A DNA stretch of 64,000 nucleotides from Chitinophaga arvensicola (GTDB taxonomy: Bacteria; Bacteroidota; Bacteroidia; Chitinophagales; Chitinophagaceae), in assembly GCF_900110835.1 (NCBI RefSeq), contig NZ_FOJG01000001.1, positions 1 through 64,000 on the forward strand, read 5' to 3'. This document shows positions 1-8,699 of the stretch, piece after piece (the stretch's first letter is position 1; every line of letters starts with the position of its first letter). A program made the position numbers and the translations under genes. Under the pieces are notes generated by a model. The model made no database searches. It saw nothing but the letters and a program-made list of their open reading frames with translations, and was not told where the DNA came from.

Positions 1-188
<188 letters not shown>

Positions 189-452
189 AAAGAAGTTTTG
201 ATACTGACTAATTTCTCTCGAAATCAATCGGTGATCTATTAATTATGTTTAGCTGTACATTACCTGTTTTTTGATTCAAACTATCACTAATTTGAATCGT
301 GCTGTTGTTTCCAATCTTTCAAAGAACTTATCGGTTATTACTAACCGGTAGATGATGTGTGAGATCCGATCTCTGTGACGCTTTCGTCAAACATCTTATT
401 TCAATTTCGCAACATTTGCTTTCCGTTTGTTGCCCCGTTGTTGTTGGGGTTG
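189..452 (-). other. rRNA operon leader
   Basis: This gene-free stretch lies between the predicted rRNA start sites and the 16S 5' end. It is AT-rich and holds no convincing coding frame; short open frames here have no coding character. It should be transcribed as pre-rRNA leader and removed by processing. I cannot place the processing stem or any antitermination boxes with confidence. Confidence 0.6.
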
Positions 453-483
453 CAAAGGTAATCAACTTTTCATTTCTACCAAA
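453..483 (-). promoter_or_regulatory. rRNA promoter P1 (proximal)
   Basis: Read on the minus strand there is TTTG (480-483), a 19-base spacer, then TACCTTTG (453-460). This is an exact match to the Bacteroidota -33/-7 consensus TTTG-N19-TAnnTTTG. It would start transcription near 446, about 255 bases upstream of the mature 16S end. Confidence 0.75.
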
Positions 484-630
484 TCTTTTTAAAGATTTTT
501 TAAAAATTTATTTCCGGGTGAAGTCTGTCAGCAGAACCACTGCTACCAGGTGTTAGCGGCTATTCCGCATTCCGTAAATAAGTGTAAGAAAAGAGCTTTT
601 TGTGTGCGTGCTTTCTATCAAAGCGGAGCG

Positions 631-661
631 CAAAGGTAGGCGGATTTTTAACACTTCCAAC
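631..661 (-). promoter_or_regulatory. rRNA promoter P2 (distal)
   Basis: A second minus-strand promoter with the same -7 octamer (TACCTTTG, 631-638) and the same 19-base spacer to a TTG element (658-660). It lies 178 bases upstream of P1, directly after the truA terminator. Two identical -7 boxes at the same spacing make chance unlikely; tandem promoters are common for rRNA operons. Confidence 0.7.
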
Positions 662-687
662 TATTTGGACTAACTATTTTTAAACAA

Positions 688-722
688 TCTCTGTAACCCT
701 TTACGACAAAGGGTTACAGAGA
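688..722 (-). terminator. intrinsic terminator of truA
   Basis: A perfect 15-bp stem (688-702 with 708-722) and a 5-base loop lie just downstream of the truA stop on the minus strand. A T-rich tail follows on that strand. It separates truA transcription from the rRNA promoters immediately beyond. Confidence 0.8.
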
Positions 723-729
723 CAAAGAA

Positions 730-1494
730 TTATTGGCGATCAAAGCTTATTGGCTGCAAAAGCCCATCAGGATATCTCACGTTCATCAAAAACAAGCCCT
801 GTGGAGGTACTGCAAAATCAGCATTGGTACAATCCAGGCTCTCAATCACCTGTCTGAACTGATCCATGGAAAGCTTACCACGCCCCACTCTCAGCATGGT
901 GCCCACCAGCCCGCGCACCATTCCCCGCAGGAAACGGTTCCCTGTAACGTTATAGACTATACGCTCACCGTCTACCGTCCAGCGCGACTCCGTAATCTTA
1001 CATATATGTGTCTTCACCTGTGAATTGCGTTTGGAGAACGTAGTAAAGTCGCTGTACCCCATGATCACTTCCGCCGCTTCTTCCAATGCAGCGATGTTCA
1101 TCTTATAGGGAAAGAAGTAACCACGGTCTTTCAGAAAAGGATCTTTATGCGTGTAAAGGGTATATTCATAAGAGCGCGACAATGCCGCAAAGCGGCTGTT
1201 GGCATCTTCCGGTACCTGGTAAATAGCCCTCAGCACCACATCATCCGGCAGAATAGCATTGATCTTATATAGAAACTGCGGATGCAGGGGCAGCTCCGTA
1301 TCAAAGTGCAGGAAGTTCTGCTGCGCATTTACACCGGCATCGGTTCTGCTGGATCCCGTAGTTTCTATGGGCGACCGGAATAATATACCCAGCGCCCTGT
1401 CAATCTCCGCCTGTACGGAATGTGCATTTTCCTGTACCTGGAACCCGCTGTACTGCGCCCCCTTATATCCTACTTCTATAAAGTACCTGTTCAT
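730..1494 (-). CDS. truA: tRNA pseudouridine(38-40) synthase TruA
   Basis: A 254-aa cytoplasmic enzyme that converts uridines 38, 39 and 40 of the tRNA anticodon arm to pseudouridine. The N-terminus has the family pattern (YFIEVGYKGAQYSGFQVQ). The catalytic motif SSRTDAGVNA places the nucleophilic aspartate at residue 52. The conserved FLRGMVRGLVGTML segment lies near the C-terminus. Length is normal for bacterial TruA. It starts with ATG at 1494 and follows the DUF4476 gene on the same strand, with a terminator-like hairpin (1537-1576) between them, so it is probably its own unit. It ends at the terminator 688-722. Confidence 0.96.
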   Translation of the reverse strand: MNRYFIEVGYKGAQYSGFQVQENAHSVQAEIDRALGILFRSPIETTGSSRTDAGVNAQQNFLHFDTELPLHPQFLYKINAILPDDVVLRAIYQVPEDANSRFAALSRSYEYTLYTHKDPFLKDRGYFFPYKMNIAALEEAAEVIMGYSDFTTFSKRNSQVKTHICKITESRWTVDGERIVYNVTGNRFLRGMVRGLVGTMLRVGRGKLSMDQFRQVIESLDCTNADFAVPPQGLFLMNVRYPDGLLQPISFDRQ

Positions 1495-1536
1495 ATGGGG
1501 GCGAAATTAAAGAATTACCCACTATCTGAAATGAAA

Positions 1537-1576
1537 TACGGAGTTATGGTCAGCCGTCGCTTCCCATAACTCCGTA
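1537..1576 (-). terminator. hairpin terminator after the DUF4476 gene
   Basis: A 13-bp perfect stem (1537-1549 with 1564-1576) follows the stop of the upstream gene on the minus strand and is followed there by a T-rich stretch. It separates that gene from truA. Confidence 0.65.
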
Positions 1577-1591
1577 AAAATGAAGATGATA

Positions 1592-3121
1592 TTACTTATG
1601 TATCATGGCTTTGAACCTGCCTCTGTAATAGTCATCTATTAACAGTGTCTCCAGGGAGCCATATTTTTCAGTATCATATGTTTTGGAATAAGCCGCATCC
1701 AGCAGGCGGTAGCGGGTATCGTCTGCAGTGAGCAACTGTACCAGCGTTTTGATCTGTGCTGTTTCCAGGCAATAGTTGCGGGTTTGCTTCTGGAACACAT
1801 CGATCATGCTGTTATCCGTTCTGGCTGCCACAAACTTGCGGAGTACCTTCCGGAAAGTAGCGTCGTCCATGATATTGGCGCAATCGGAATTTACGAGGCG
1901 TGTGCCGCTTTTCTTTTTGGAAGATGTGGTTTCTTCAGCAGCTACTGCCGCGCCAACCGGCGCCCCGGCTGCATCAACCGACACTGCTGCTGTCTCTTCG
2001 TCGTCTCCACGTTTCTTTTTCTTCTTGCTGCTCTTTGCCGGCGCTTCGTCTGTTATAGCGATGCCGTATCCGCTGGAATCAGTAATGATGTTGGCCGGAT
2101 GTTCGGTATCGTCAAAGATCTTTTTCTTCTTCTTTTTGGCGGGTGTAGGTGTTTCTTCTGCAGCTACTACCGGCACTTCTACCACAATAGGCGTAGTGGT
2201 GGCAGCGGCTTCTACTGCGGTTGGCGCTTTATCATCCTGGAATTCTATGAAATCAGGATCACCTTCCTTTGCCTTATGCTTCTTTGATTTCTTTGCCGGT
2301 GCAGGTTCTTCTGTAGCAACGGCTTTCGCCGCATCGTCTGCCGCAGCTTCACTGGCAGCGGTTTTACCTTCTTCTGCCAATACCTCATTCAAAATAGCCT
2401 GTTCTTCTTCTGATAAAGGCTCACGGCCATTTTTATGCTTCTTACCTTTCGACTTCTTCACTTCTCCATCTGCGGCTACCGGCGGAGCATCCGTAACGGC
2501 TACTGCTGCTTCTTTCTTCACTTCCGGCTCCGGCTCGTTCCTGTCGTCGCCAGTCACTACTACCTTATCGAGTGCGGAAGAGAACGGATTCGCAGATTTA
2601 GCTGCAGCGGGTTTTGAGGGCGAGGGCCCTGTTACAATGGCCTTATCGGCAAAAGTAGTTTCCAGGTCCTTCTGGAGATTGGCCATCATTTCCTTTTTAG
2701 CCGTATCCAGTTCCGGTTCTACTGCTGCCGGCGCGGGCGTGGCTACCGCCAGCGCGCCATCTCCTGCATCCGACTTGAGTTCGCGAAAGGTTTGCAGGTT
2801 ATATAAGGAATAGCCGGATTCACCGGATTGCTTCAGTAAGAAACCCTGGTCGTTCTTGGCTACTCTCACATTGAACTGTGCTTCTTTAGAATCTTTACCT
2901 GCGAAACCCACGGTAATAGGGGCTGTTCCGTTTTCCAGCTGCGGGATAATGATATAGCCCCGCTCTGTGGAACTTAACACTTTGCCGTTATGCTTTACAT
3001 AAAACGGCTGCCCCTTCTCGCTCTGAATATATACGTAGTGCCGCTGATCCTGCGCCCACAACCGGCCGCAGAGCAACAGACATGCCCATACGAATATTAC
3101 TGTCCTGTATTTAAGATGCAT
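1592..3121 (-). CDS. secreted DUF4476 domain protein with Lys/Ala-rich linker
   Basis: About 509 aa. I place the start at the ATG at 3121 because MHLKYRTVIFVWACLLLCG is a good signal peptide; a longer frame from a TTG at 3154 adds 11 unlikely residues. The N-terminal third, after cleavage near WAQ, is a small beta-rich segment (VYIQSEKGQPFYVKHNGKV). The middle (residues about 140-420) is low complexity: Pro/Ala/Val stretches broken by Lys runs such as AKKKKKKIF. The last 90 residues match the Bacteroidota DUF4476 domain (DDATFRKVLRKFVAARTDNS). Function is unknown. It lies just downstream of the biotin carrier gene, which need not imply shared function. Confidence 0.75.
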   Translation of the reverse strand: MHLKYRTVIFVWACLLLCGRLWAQDQRHYVYIQSEKGQPFYVKHNGKVLSSTERGYIIIPQLENGTAPITVGFAGKDSKEAQFNVRVAKNDQGFLLKQSGESGYSLYNLQTFRELKSDAGDGALAVATPAPAAVEPELDTAKKEMMANLQKDLETTFADKAIVTGPSPSKPAAAKSANPFSSALDKVVVTGDDRNEPEPEVKKEAAVAVTDAPPVAADGEVKKSKGKKHKNGREPLSEEEQAILNEVLAEEGKTAASEAAADDAAKAVATEEPAPAKKSKKHKAKEGDPDFIEFQDDKAPTAVEAAATTTPIVVEVPVVAAEETPTPAKKKKKKIFDDTEHPANIITDSSGYGIAITDEAPAKSSKKKKKRGDDEETAAVSVDAAGAPVGAAVAAEETTSSKKKSGTRLVNSDCANIMDDATFRKVLRKFVAARTDNSMIDVFQKQTRNYCLETAQIKTLVQLLTADDTRYRLLDAAYSKTYDTEKYGSLETLLIDDYYRGRFKAMIHK

Positions 3122-3157
3122 ACTATTGATTGGTATAAAACTTTCCTTGTGCAAATA

Positions 3158-3655
3158 TTATTCCAGCACGATCAGCACTTCGCCTTTTTCCACTGCGGTG
3201 CGCTCCGTTACCTTGATTTCCTTTACGGTGGCATCAGCACTGGCCTTGAATACATTTTCCATCTTCATGGCCTCCAGGATCAATACCGGATCTCCCTTAC
3301 GGATGGCCTGTCCTGGCGTAACGAGCACTTTCAGTACCAATCCGGGCATGGGCGCCTTGATGTCATTTACCTTTTTAGTCATGGCATCTTTAATGCCCAT
3401 GGCCGCCAGCAGCTGGTCGATCGGCTCTTCAACAGCCACTTCAAACTGTTGCTGATTTACCTGTAAAACGACGGTCTTGGTATCTTTCTCGATTCTTAAA
3501 ACCTGCGCCAGATAGCTCTTTCCGTCCATGATAATACTATAATCGCCGGAGGGCAGCTTCACAGCAGACCAGGCTACTTCCTGGTTATCGACTGCCAACT
3601 TTGAATCGTTATTCACGGCAAATGTAGATTTGCCATTCACTATTGCTTTGATCAT
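3158..3655 (-). CDS. biotin carboxyl carrier protein of an acyl-CoA carboxylase
   Basis: A 165-aa cytoplasmic carrier that shuttles carboxyl groups on biotin between biotin carboxylase and a carboxyltransferase. The C-terminal biotinyl domain has the signature EAMKMEN, with Lys131 as the biotinylated residue, and the upstream APMPGLVLKV strand. The N-terminal 80 residues resemble the extension seen in propionyl/methylmalonyl-type carboxylase subunits of Bacteroidota. Neither the carboxylase nor the transferase is in the window. The next gene starts about 36 bases downstream, so co-transcription is possible. Which acyl-CoA it serves cannot be decided here. Confidence 0.88.
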   Translation of the reverse strand: MIKAIVNGKSTFAVNNDSKLAVDNQEVAWSAVKLPSGDYSIIMDGKSYLAQVLRIEKDTKTVVLQVNQQQFEVAVEEPIDQLLAAMGIKDAMTKKVNDIKAPMPGLVLKVLVTPGQAIRKGDPVLILEAMKMENVFKASADATVKEIKVTERTAVEKGEVLIVLE

Positions 3656-3684
3656 AATGCTGTTTTATGGGCCCGTAAGCATAA

Positions 3685-3692
3685 CAAAAATA
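3685..3692 (-). promoter_or_regulatory. -7 element for the biotin carrier gene
   Basis: On the minus strand this reads TATTTTTG, matching TAnnTTTG, 30 bases upstream of the start codon. I see no good -33 TTG at the expected distance, so only the -7 half is supported. Confidence 0.4.
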
Positions 3693-3736
3693 GCATTTTT
3701 AACCACTTACCTCATATTTGGCCCATTTGTTTAAAT

Positions 3737-3772
3737 TTGACACTTTTAAATCGGTTCAAGCCGATACATTTG
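3737..3772 (+). promoter_or_regulatory. probable promoter of the M1 aminopeptidase gene
   Basis: TTG at 3737-3739 is followed 25 bases later by TACATTTG (3765-3772), an exact -7 octamer 18 bases before the chosen ATG. The spacer is longer than the usual 19-20. An overlapping octamer TAAATTTG at 3732-3739 is an alternative -7 element. Confidence 0.4.
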
Positions 3773-3790
3773 TTTAAAACAGTCTTTTAC

Positions 3791-6337
3791 ATGAATCAAT
3801 ATCTGAAGCAATCCCTGATGGGGATGCTGATCGGAGGAATCGCCGGACTGGGAATGAGTACTTCCCTGATGGCCCAATCCGATAAAGCTGCCCAGGAAGA
3901 CCCCGCACTAAAGATTTACCGGGCATCTGCCACCAAAGTGAATGATCTCGTACACACCAAGCTGGACGTACGTTTTGACTATGCCAAACGCTACCTGTAC
4001 GGCAAAGCCTGGATTACCCTGAAACCTCATTTCTATGCCACCGACTCCCTTACCCTGGATGCCAAAGGCATGGACATTAAAGAAGTAGCCGTAGTAAAAG
4101 CAGGCAAGAACAGTCCGCTGAAATACAGCTACGACAGCCTGCAACTGCATATCGCACTCGATAAGAGCTACAAAGCCACTGAATCATATATCATTTATAT
4201 CAGCTATACCGCCAAACCCGATGAGCTGAAAGTAAAGGGCAGCGCCGCTATTTCCGATGCCAAAGGATTATATTTTATTAATCCCGATGGTAAAGATCCT
4301 AAAAAGCCCACCCAGATCTGGACACAGGGTGAAACAGAAAGTTCCTCTGCCTGGTTTCCAACGATCGATAAAACCAACCAGAAATGTACCCAGGAACTCA
4401 GCATGACCGTAGAAAAGAAATACGTAACCCTTTCCAACGGTAAACTGGTAAGCCAGAAAAACAATGCAGACGGTACCCGTACCGATACCTGGAAGATGGA
4501 TCTCCCCCACTCCCCTTACCTGTTTATGATGGCTGTAGGCGACTATGCCATTGTAAAAGATACCTGGCGCGGAAAGGAAGTAAACTACTACGTAGAAAAG
4601 CCCTACGAAAAATATGCGAAGAACATTTTTGGCAACACACCTGAAATGCTCACCTTCTACTCTAAAATATTAGGCTACGATTATCCTTGGGTGAAATACT
4701 CTCAGATCACCGGCCGCGACTACGTTTCCGGTGCTATGGAAAATACCACGGCCACCCTGCACGGAGAGTTTATGCAGAAAACAGACCGTGAACTGCTGGA
4801 CAACAACAACTACAATGAAAGCGTAATTGCGCACGAATTGTTTCACCACTGGTTTGGCGATCTCGCTACTGCTGAGTCCTGGAGCAACCTCACGGTGAAC
4901 GAATCATTTGCCGACTACAGCGAATACCTGTGGCTGGAACATAAGTACGGTAAGGACGCCGCAGATGAACACAGCCTGGAGGCTACTCAGTCCTATATGT
5001 CTATGGTACAGTATTCCGGCGACAAAGACCTGGTGCGTTTCCACTACCGCGACAGGGAAGATATGTTTGATCAGATCACATACCAGAAAGGTGGCCGGAT
5101 CCTGCATATGCTGCGCAATGCCATCGGTGATTCCGCCTTCTTCAAGTCACTGAACGTTTACCTGAAAACAAATGCTTTCAAGGCAACAGAAGCACATCAA
5201 CTTCGTTTAGCCGTAGAGGAAGTAACCGGTCGTGATATGAACTGGTTCTTCAACGAGTGGTATTTCGGCAAAGGCTTCCCACAACTGGATATCAGCTACA
5301 AGTATAACGAAGCTGCGAAAACAGTGACCGTGATCCTGCAACAGATCCAGAAGGAAGATAAAGTGTGGCATATTCCAATGGCTATTGATATTTATGCTGG
5401 TGGTAAAACGGAGCGTCACAACATCTTCATGGAAAACAGGGTTGATTCCTTTACCTATTCTTATAACACCAAACCGGACCTGGTGAATGTGGATGCAGAT
5501 AAAGTAGTATTGGCCAAGATAGATGACCACCGTGCTTTCAGCACCTATGCTTTCCAGTATGCACATGCGCCTAATTATATGGATCGGCATATTGCTATCG
5601 ACGAAGCAGCAGACGCACAGGCCACCAACCCCGAAGCGGTGAAACTGCTGGTACTGGCATTGAAAGACAAATATCATGGTTTAAGAACATATGCCATTGG
5701 TAAACTGAACATGGGCAATGAGGCGGTGAAATCTGCTGCCCTGCCTGTTTTGCTGGAATTGGCCAAACAGGACCCAAGTTCACTGACACGTGCTGCCGCC
5801 CTGCAACAACTGGGTGAACTGAAAGATCCTGCGTATGCTTCCTTATTCGAAGCAGCTACAAAAGAAAAATCATACGGTGTAGCAGCAGCCGGCCTGGAAG
5901 GGCTGGCCACACTGGACCTGGACAAAGCCTACAACATCGCCAAAACACTGGAAAGCGATACCCGTGGTAAACTGGTAAATGCGATTGCAGGGGTGTATGC
6001 GAGGAAAGGTAATCCGGCAGATGTGGACTTTGTAGCCACCAAATTTGATGAAACCTCTGGCCAGGACAAGCTGAATGCGGCTTTTGACTACCTTGGTTTC
6101 TTATCAAAAGTCAACAATACCGCAGCCGTAATCAAAGGCGTGGACCAGGTAAAAGCCATGACCGTGCAGTTTAACAACTCACAGGTAAGCACCTACATCA
6201 GTAACTGGATGCAGGAGATCAGCAAGGCCAAATCACAGGAAGCCACCGCTGTTTCCGGTGATAACCGTGAGGCGCTGTACAAACAGGCGGATTATTTCAA
6301 GAAAACATCTGAAGAAATTAAGAAGACCATCCGGTAA
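3791..6337 (+). CDS. exported M1 family zinc aminopeptidase
   Basis: About 848 aa from the ATG at 3791. The upstream in-frame TTG at 3737 was rejected because it overlaps promoter-like sequence. The N-terminus is a signal peptide ending near LMAQ. The gluzincin features are clear: the GAMEN exopeptidase motif (SGAMENTTATLHGEF), HELFHH with zinc ligands His348 and His352 and catalytic Glu349, and the third ligand Glu371 exactly 18 residues later in VNESFADY. The C-terminal 250 residues look like alpha-helical HEAT-type repeats, as in larger M1 enzymes. It should remove N-terminal residues from peptides in the periplasm or outside. It ends at a shared bidirectional terminator. Confidence 0.93.
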   Translation: MNQYLKQSLMGMLIGGIAGLGMSTSLMAQSDKAAQEDPALKIYRASATKVNDLVHTKLDVRFDYAKRYLYGKAWITLKPHFYATDSLTLDAKGMDIKEVAVVKAGKNSPLKYSYDSLQLHIALDKSYKATESYIIYISYTAKPDELKVKGSAAISDAKGLYFINPDGKDPKKPTQIWTQGETESSSAWFPTIDKTNQKCTQELSMTVEKKYVTLSNGKLVSQKNNADGTRTDTWKMDLPHSPYLFMMAVGDYAIVKDTWRGKEVNYYVEKPYEKYAKNIFGNTPEMLTFYSKILGYDYPWVKYSQITGRDYVSGAMENTTATLHGEFMQKTDRELLDNNNYNESVIAHELFHHWFGDLATAESWSNLTVNESFADYSEYLWLEHKYGKDAADEHSLEATQSYMSMVQYSGDKDLVRFHYRDREDMFDQITYQKGGRILHMLRNAIGDSAFFKSLNVYLKTNAFKATEAHQLRLAVEEVTGRDMNWFFNEWYFGKGFPQLDISYKYNEAAKTVTVILQQIQKEDKVWHIPMAIDIYAGGKTERHNIFMENRVDSFTYSYNTKPDLVNVDADKVVLAKIDDHRAFSTYAFQYAHAPNYMDRHIAIDEAADAQATNPEAVKLLVLALKDKYHGLRTYAIGKLNMGNEAVKSAALPVLLELAKQDPSSLTRAAALQQLGELKDPAYASLFEAATKEKSYGVAAAGLEGLATLDLDKAYNIAKTLESDTRGKLVNAIAGVYARKGNPADVDFVATKFDETSGQDKLNAAFDYLGFLSKVNNTAAVIKGVDQVKAMTVQFNNSQVSTYISNWMQEISKAKSQEATAVSGDNREALYKQADYFKKTSEEIKKTIR

Positions 6338-6357
6338 TTCCGGGTAAATGATAAAGC

Positions 6358-6390
6358 AAAAGGGAGATGCCGTTGTGGTATCTCCCTTTT
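6358..6390. terminator. bidirectional terminator between convergent genes
   Basis: A 14-bp stem (6358-6371 with 6377-6390, one G-T pair) with A-run and T-run ends sits between the stop of the aminopeptidase (+) and the stop of the DUF1835 gene (-). It can terminate both. Confidence 0.85.
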
Positions 6391-6393
6391 CTT

Positions 6394-7314
6394 TTACAAA
6401 TCAATTTCCACCAGTCCGTTGATGTCGGGGTCCCAGCGCCAGGCTGTGGTGGCGAGTCGCACGCCACCGAGCCAGCGGTGTTCGAGCGATACATAGTCCA
6501 GATAATTTTCTTCTTCCTCCAGTATTTCCCTCCCCAGGCTGGTAATTTTCAGCATCTGGTCGTGTTCTTCCAGCACGCCTGCATTCACCATACGATGGAT
6601 GAGAATATCGAGTTGAAAGTTGGTGAAGCCATATATTTCGAGTTCATCCCAGAACAGCATGTAGAGGTCGTACCAGCGGTAGCTTCCCAGCACCAGGCGG
6701 AGCAGGAAGTAGTTTTCGATGGTACTGAGTCCGGTATTGAGATCAGGAAATCTTTTCAGATGGGCGGTAATAGCAGCGGGAAGGTGTTTGAGATTTCCGG
6801 CAGATAGTTTACTGATAGTTTCCAGCACCTGTGGCGTGGGGAGGCACCATGCATCCCATACATCGGCGGCCCATTGAAGGTCGTCGGGCTGAAGAGTAAC
6901 ACGCTGTTCAAACAGTTTAGGAAAATCTGACACATCGGGATGGTGATGGAGGTCTACCAGGCTGATGGTAGGTAGTGCAGGCAATTTACTGCTGAGGTAG
7001 TGAAGAATGAATAGCATATTGATCTGGCAAAACAGATCGTATTCAAACCAGAGAACGATTTCATCAGCATGGGAGCCGGAGAGATCTAATTTCTCCAGCT
7101 CCTGTACTACATTGGTATAATAAGTTTGTTTATCTATTCCGTAATGGAATTCGAGATGTTTGGCGCGGCTTTCAAAGAATTCGGGCAGGTTGTTGGTATA
7201 CTTTACTTTTCCTTCGCACATCATTTCCCTGCAAACCACTACTTCTCCTGGCACCCCGCTTTGTTGAAACAAGGGTAGAATCGCATCTCCGTTTAACACA
7301 TGCACATATGACAT
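6394..7314 (-). CDS. DUF1835 domain protein
   Basis: A 306-aa soluble protein. The N-terminus (SYVHVLNGDAILPLFQQSG, then GEVVVCREMMCEG) matches the DUF1835 family, whose role is unknown. The central part is rich in aromatic and acidic residues (EIVLWFEYDLFCQIN), and the C-terminal third (residues about 225-280) looks like a winged-helix-like helical unit. It starts 18 bases after the stop of the TPM gene and is probably the last gene of the lemA operon. No signal peptide or membrane segment is seen. Confidence 0.75.
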   Translation of the reverse strand: MSYVHVLNGDAILPLFQQSGVPGEVVVCREMMCEGKVKYTNNLPEFFESRAKHLEFHYGIDKQTYYTNVVQELEKLDLSGSHADEIVLWFEYDLFCQINMLFILHYLSSKLPALPTISLVDLHHHPDVSDFPKLFEQRVTLQPDDLQWAADVWDAWCLPTPQVLETISKLSAGNLKHLPAAITAHLKRFPDLNTGLSTIENYFLLRLVLGSYRWYDLYMLFWDELEIYGFTNFQLDILIHRMVNAGVLEEHDQMLKITSLGREILEEEENYLDYVSLEHRWLGGVRLATTAWRWDPDINGLVEIDL

Positions 7315-7332
7315 AAAATAGTTTTCATGCTA

Positions 7333-8121
7333 TTACCAGCTGCCACTGGCGCCACCGCCGCCACCGGAGCCTCCTCCGAAGCCGCCGAAGCCACCACCTC
7401 CTCCACCGCCGCCGGACCAACCGCCGCCGCCGCTGCTACCACCGCCGAAGCCGCCCATGCCGCCTATTACCGGCCAGATCCAGCCACCGCGTCTGTTGTA
7501 GGTGGTACCACCACCTCTGCCGCCACCGCCACCACCGCGGCTGATGAGGGACACAACAATAACGATAATCATGATGAGGATGAACAGTCCACCGGCGCTG
7601 ATACCGGGTTTACTTTGTTTCGGGTCTGCTTTGTACTCTCCGGCTGCTGCTTTCACAATGGCATCTACCGCGCCGTCGAGTCCTTCATAATAATGGCCTT
7701 CCCTGAAAGCTGGTTTGATGATCTGGGCAATGATTTCGTTGGCCACAGCGTCTGGCACTGCACCTTCCATTCCATAGCCCGTTTCTATCCTGATCTTTCT
7801 ATCTTCTACTGAAACAAGAATAAGGATACCATTGTTCTTGCCTTTGGATCCTATTCCCCAATCGCGTAATATTTTTAATGATACCTGACTGATATCGTAA
7901 TCGCCTATTGACTTGAGCGTTACCACGGCAATCTGGGTGGAGGTGCTGTCGAAGTATGCGACTACTTTATGTTCGAGTGCGTCGTCTTCATTTTTCAGCA
8001 ATACACCTGCGAAGTCATTTACTAAAGTTGGAGGATTAGGCCGGGGCGGTATGTTCTGGGCATTCGCCAGCAGACCTGCCATCATTAATAATCCCGGTAA
8101 AAACCAGCGTAGTATCCTCAT
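7333..8121 (-). CDS. membrane-anchored TPM domain protein with Gly-rich tail
   Basis: A 262-aa YgcG-type protein. A signal peptide (residues 1-21) is followed by a TPM domain (about 30-150) with the usual features (VNDFAGVLL, RDWGIGSKGKNNGILILVS, RKIRIETGYGMEG). A single membrane segment follows near 178-194 (GGLFILIMIIVIVVSLI), and then a C-terminal tail that is almost entirely Gly/Ser/Trp. TPM domains have been linked to phosphatase activity and photosystem repair in plants; the bacterial role is unsettled. The neighbours lemA and a second TPM gene are the usual partners. Confidence 0.85.
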   Translation of the reverse strand: MRILRWFLPGLLMMAGLLANAQNIPPRPNPPTLVNDFAGVLLKNEDDALEHKVVAYFDSTSTQIAVVTLKSIGDYDISQVSLKILRDWGIGSKGKNNGILILVSVEDRKIRIETGYGMEGAVPDAVANEIIAQIIKPAFREGHYYEGLDGAVDAIVKAAAGEYKADPKQSKPGISAGGLFILIMIIVIVVSLISRGGGGGGRGGGTTYNRRGGWIWPVIGGMGGFGGGSSGGGGWSGGGGGGGGFGGFGGGSGGGGGASGSW

Positions 8122-8157
8122 TGTATCAAAGCTAAAATCGTTTAAAAAGAGTGGCGT

Positions 8158-8616
8158 TTATCTGCCGAAGACGATATCGTCGGGCAGTTGATTCTCATCA
8201 TTGCCGGCTTCATGCGGGAAATAGGTGCGGAGTGAAGCGCCGATTTCCTCAATGCATGCTTCAATGCCATCGATAATACGATTATCCTGAAAGTGGCTGA
8301 TCATGAGGTCGGCTTCTTTAACCCAGAAGTCGTCTCCCACTTTCTCATGAATGCCCTGGTCGCCCAGGATGGCAAACTGCCGGTCTTTAATGGCCACATA
8401 TACCAATACGCCATTGCGGAGTTTTGTTTTGCCCATGTCGAGGGAGTCGAAAGCTTCTTTCGCTCTGTCGATGGGATTTACGTAACTGCAATGGCTTTCT
8501 ACAAACAACCTGATTTCTCCGGAGGTGAGCCGTTCAGCTACCCGGATAGCCTGCACTAATCTTTCTTTCTCCGTTTCTGAAAAAATCTCTTTTCGTTTAA
8601 AAGGGAAAATGCGCAT
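8158..8616 (-). CDS. cytoplasmic TPM domain protein
   Basis: A 152-aa TPM domain protein without signal peptide or membrane helix. Recognisable parts are the N-terminal FPFKRKEIFSETEKERLVQA segment, GEIRLFVESHCSY and LRNGVLVYVAIKDRQFAILG. It sits between lemA and the membrane TPM gene, with 83 and 36 base gaps, in one operon. The pairing of a soluble and an anchored TPM protein with LemA recurs in Bacteroidota and suggests a membrane-associated complex; the biochemical function is unknown. Confidence 0.85.
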   Translation of the reverse strand: MRIFPFKRKEIFSETEKERLVQAIRVAERLTSGEIRLFVESHCSYVNPIDRAKEAFDSLDMGKTKLRNGVLVYVAIKDRQFAILGDQGIHEKVGDDFWVKEADLMISHFQDNRIIDGIEACIEEIGASLRTYFPHEAGNDENQLPDDIVFGR

Positions 8617-8644
8617 GCTTTATATTTTTTGATGACTGTAACTT

Positions 8645-8672
8645 GGGATGCCGGTGATTAGGCCGGCATCCC
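8645..8672 (-). other. intercistronic hairpin between lemA and TPM gene
   Basis: A perfect 10-bp GC-rich stem (8645-8654 with 8663-8672) with an 8-base loop lies in the gap after the lemA stop. No T-run follows it on the minus strand, so it does not look like a terminator. It may protect the 3' end of a processed lemA message or lower downstream expression. Confidence 0.5.
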
Positions 8673-8699
8673 TGGAACAGCATATCTTTTCGGCTGTTA

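Noticed and set aside
1776..2813. A 345-codon open frame on the plus strand, Ser/Phe/Ala-rich
   Set aside because: It is the antisense shadow of the Lys/Ala-rich linker of the DUF4476 gene; composition is an artefact of the poly-Lys codons on the other strand.
7333..7545. A tandem repeat array in GGCGGC-like units
   Set aside because: It is the coding sequence of the Gly-rich tail of the TPM protein, not an independent repeat.
7327..7812. A 161-codon plus-strand frame rich in Ala/Thr
   Set aside because: Antisense of the Gly-rich tail of the TPM protein; no start context or domain.
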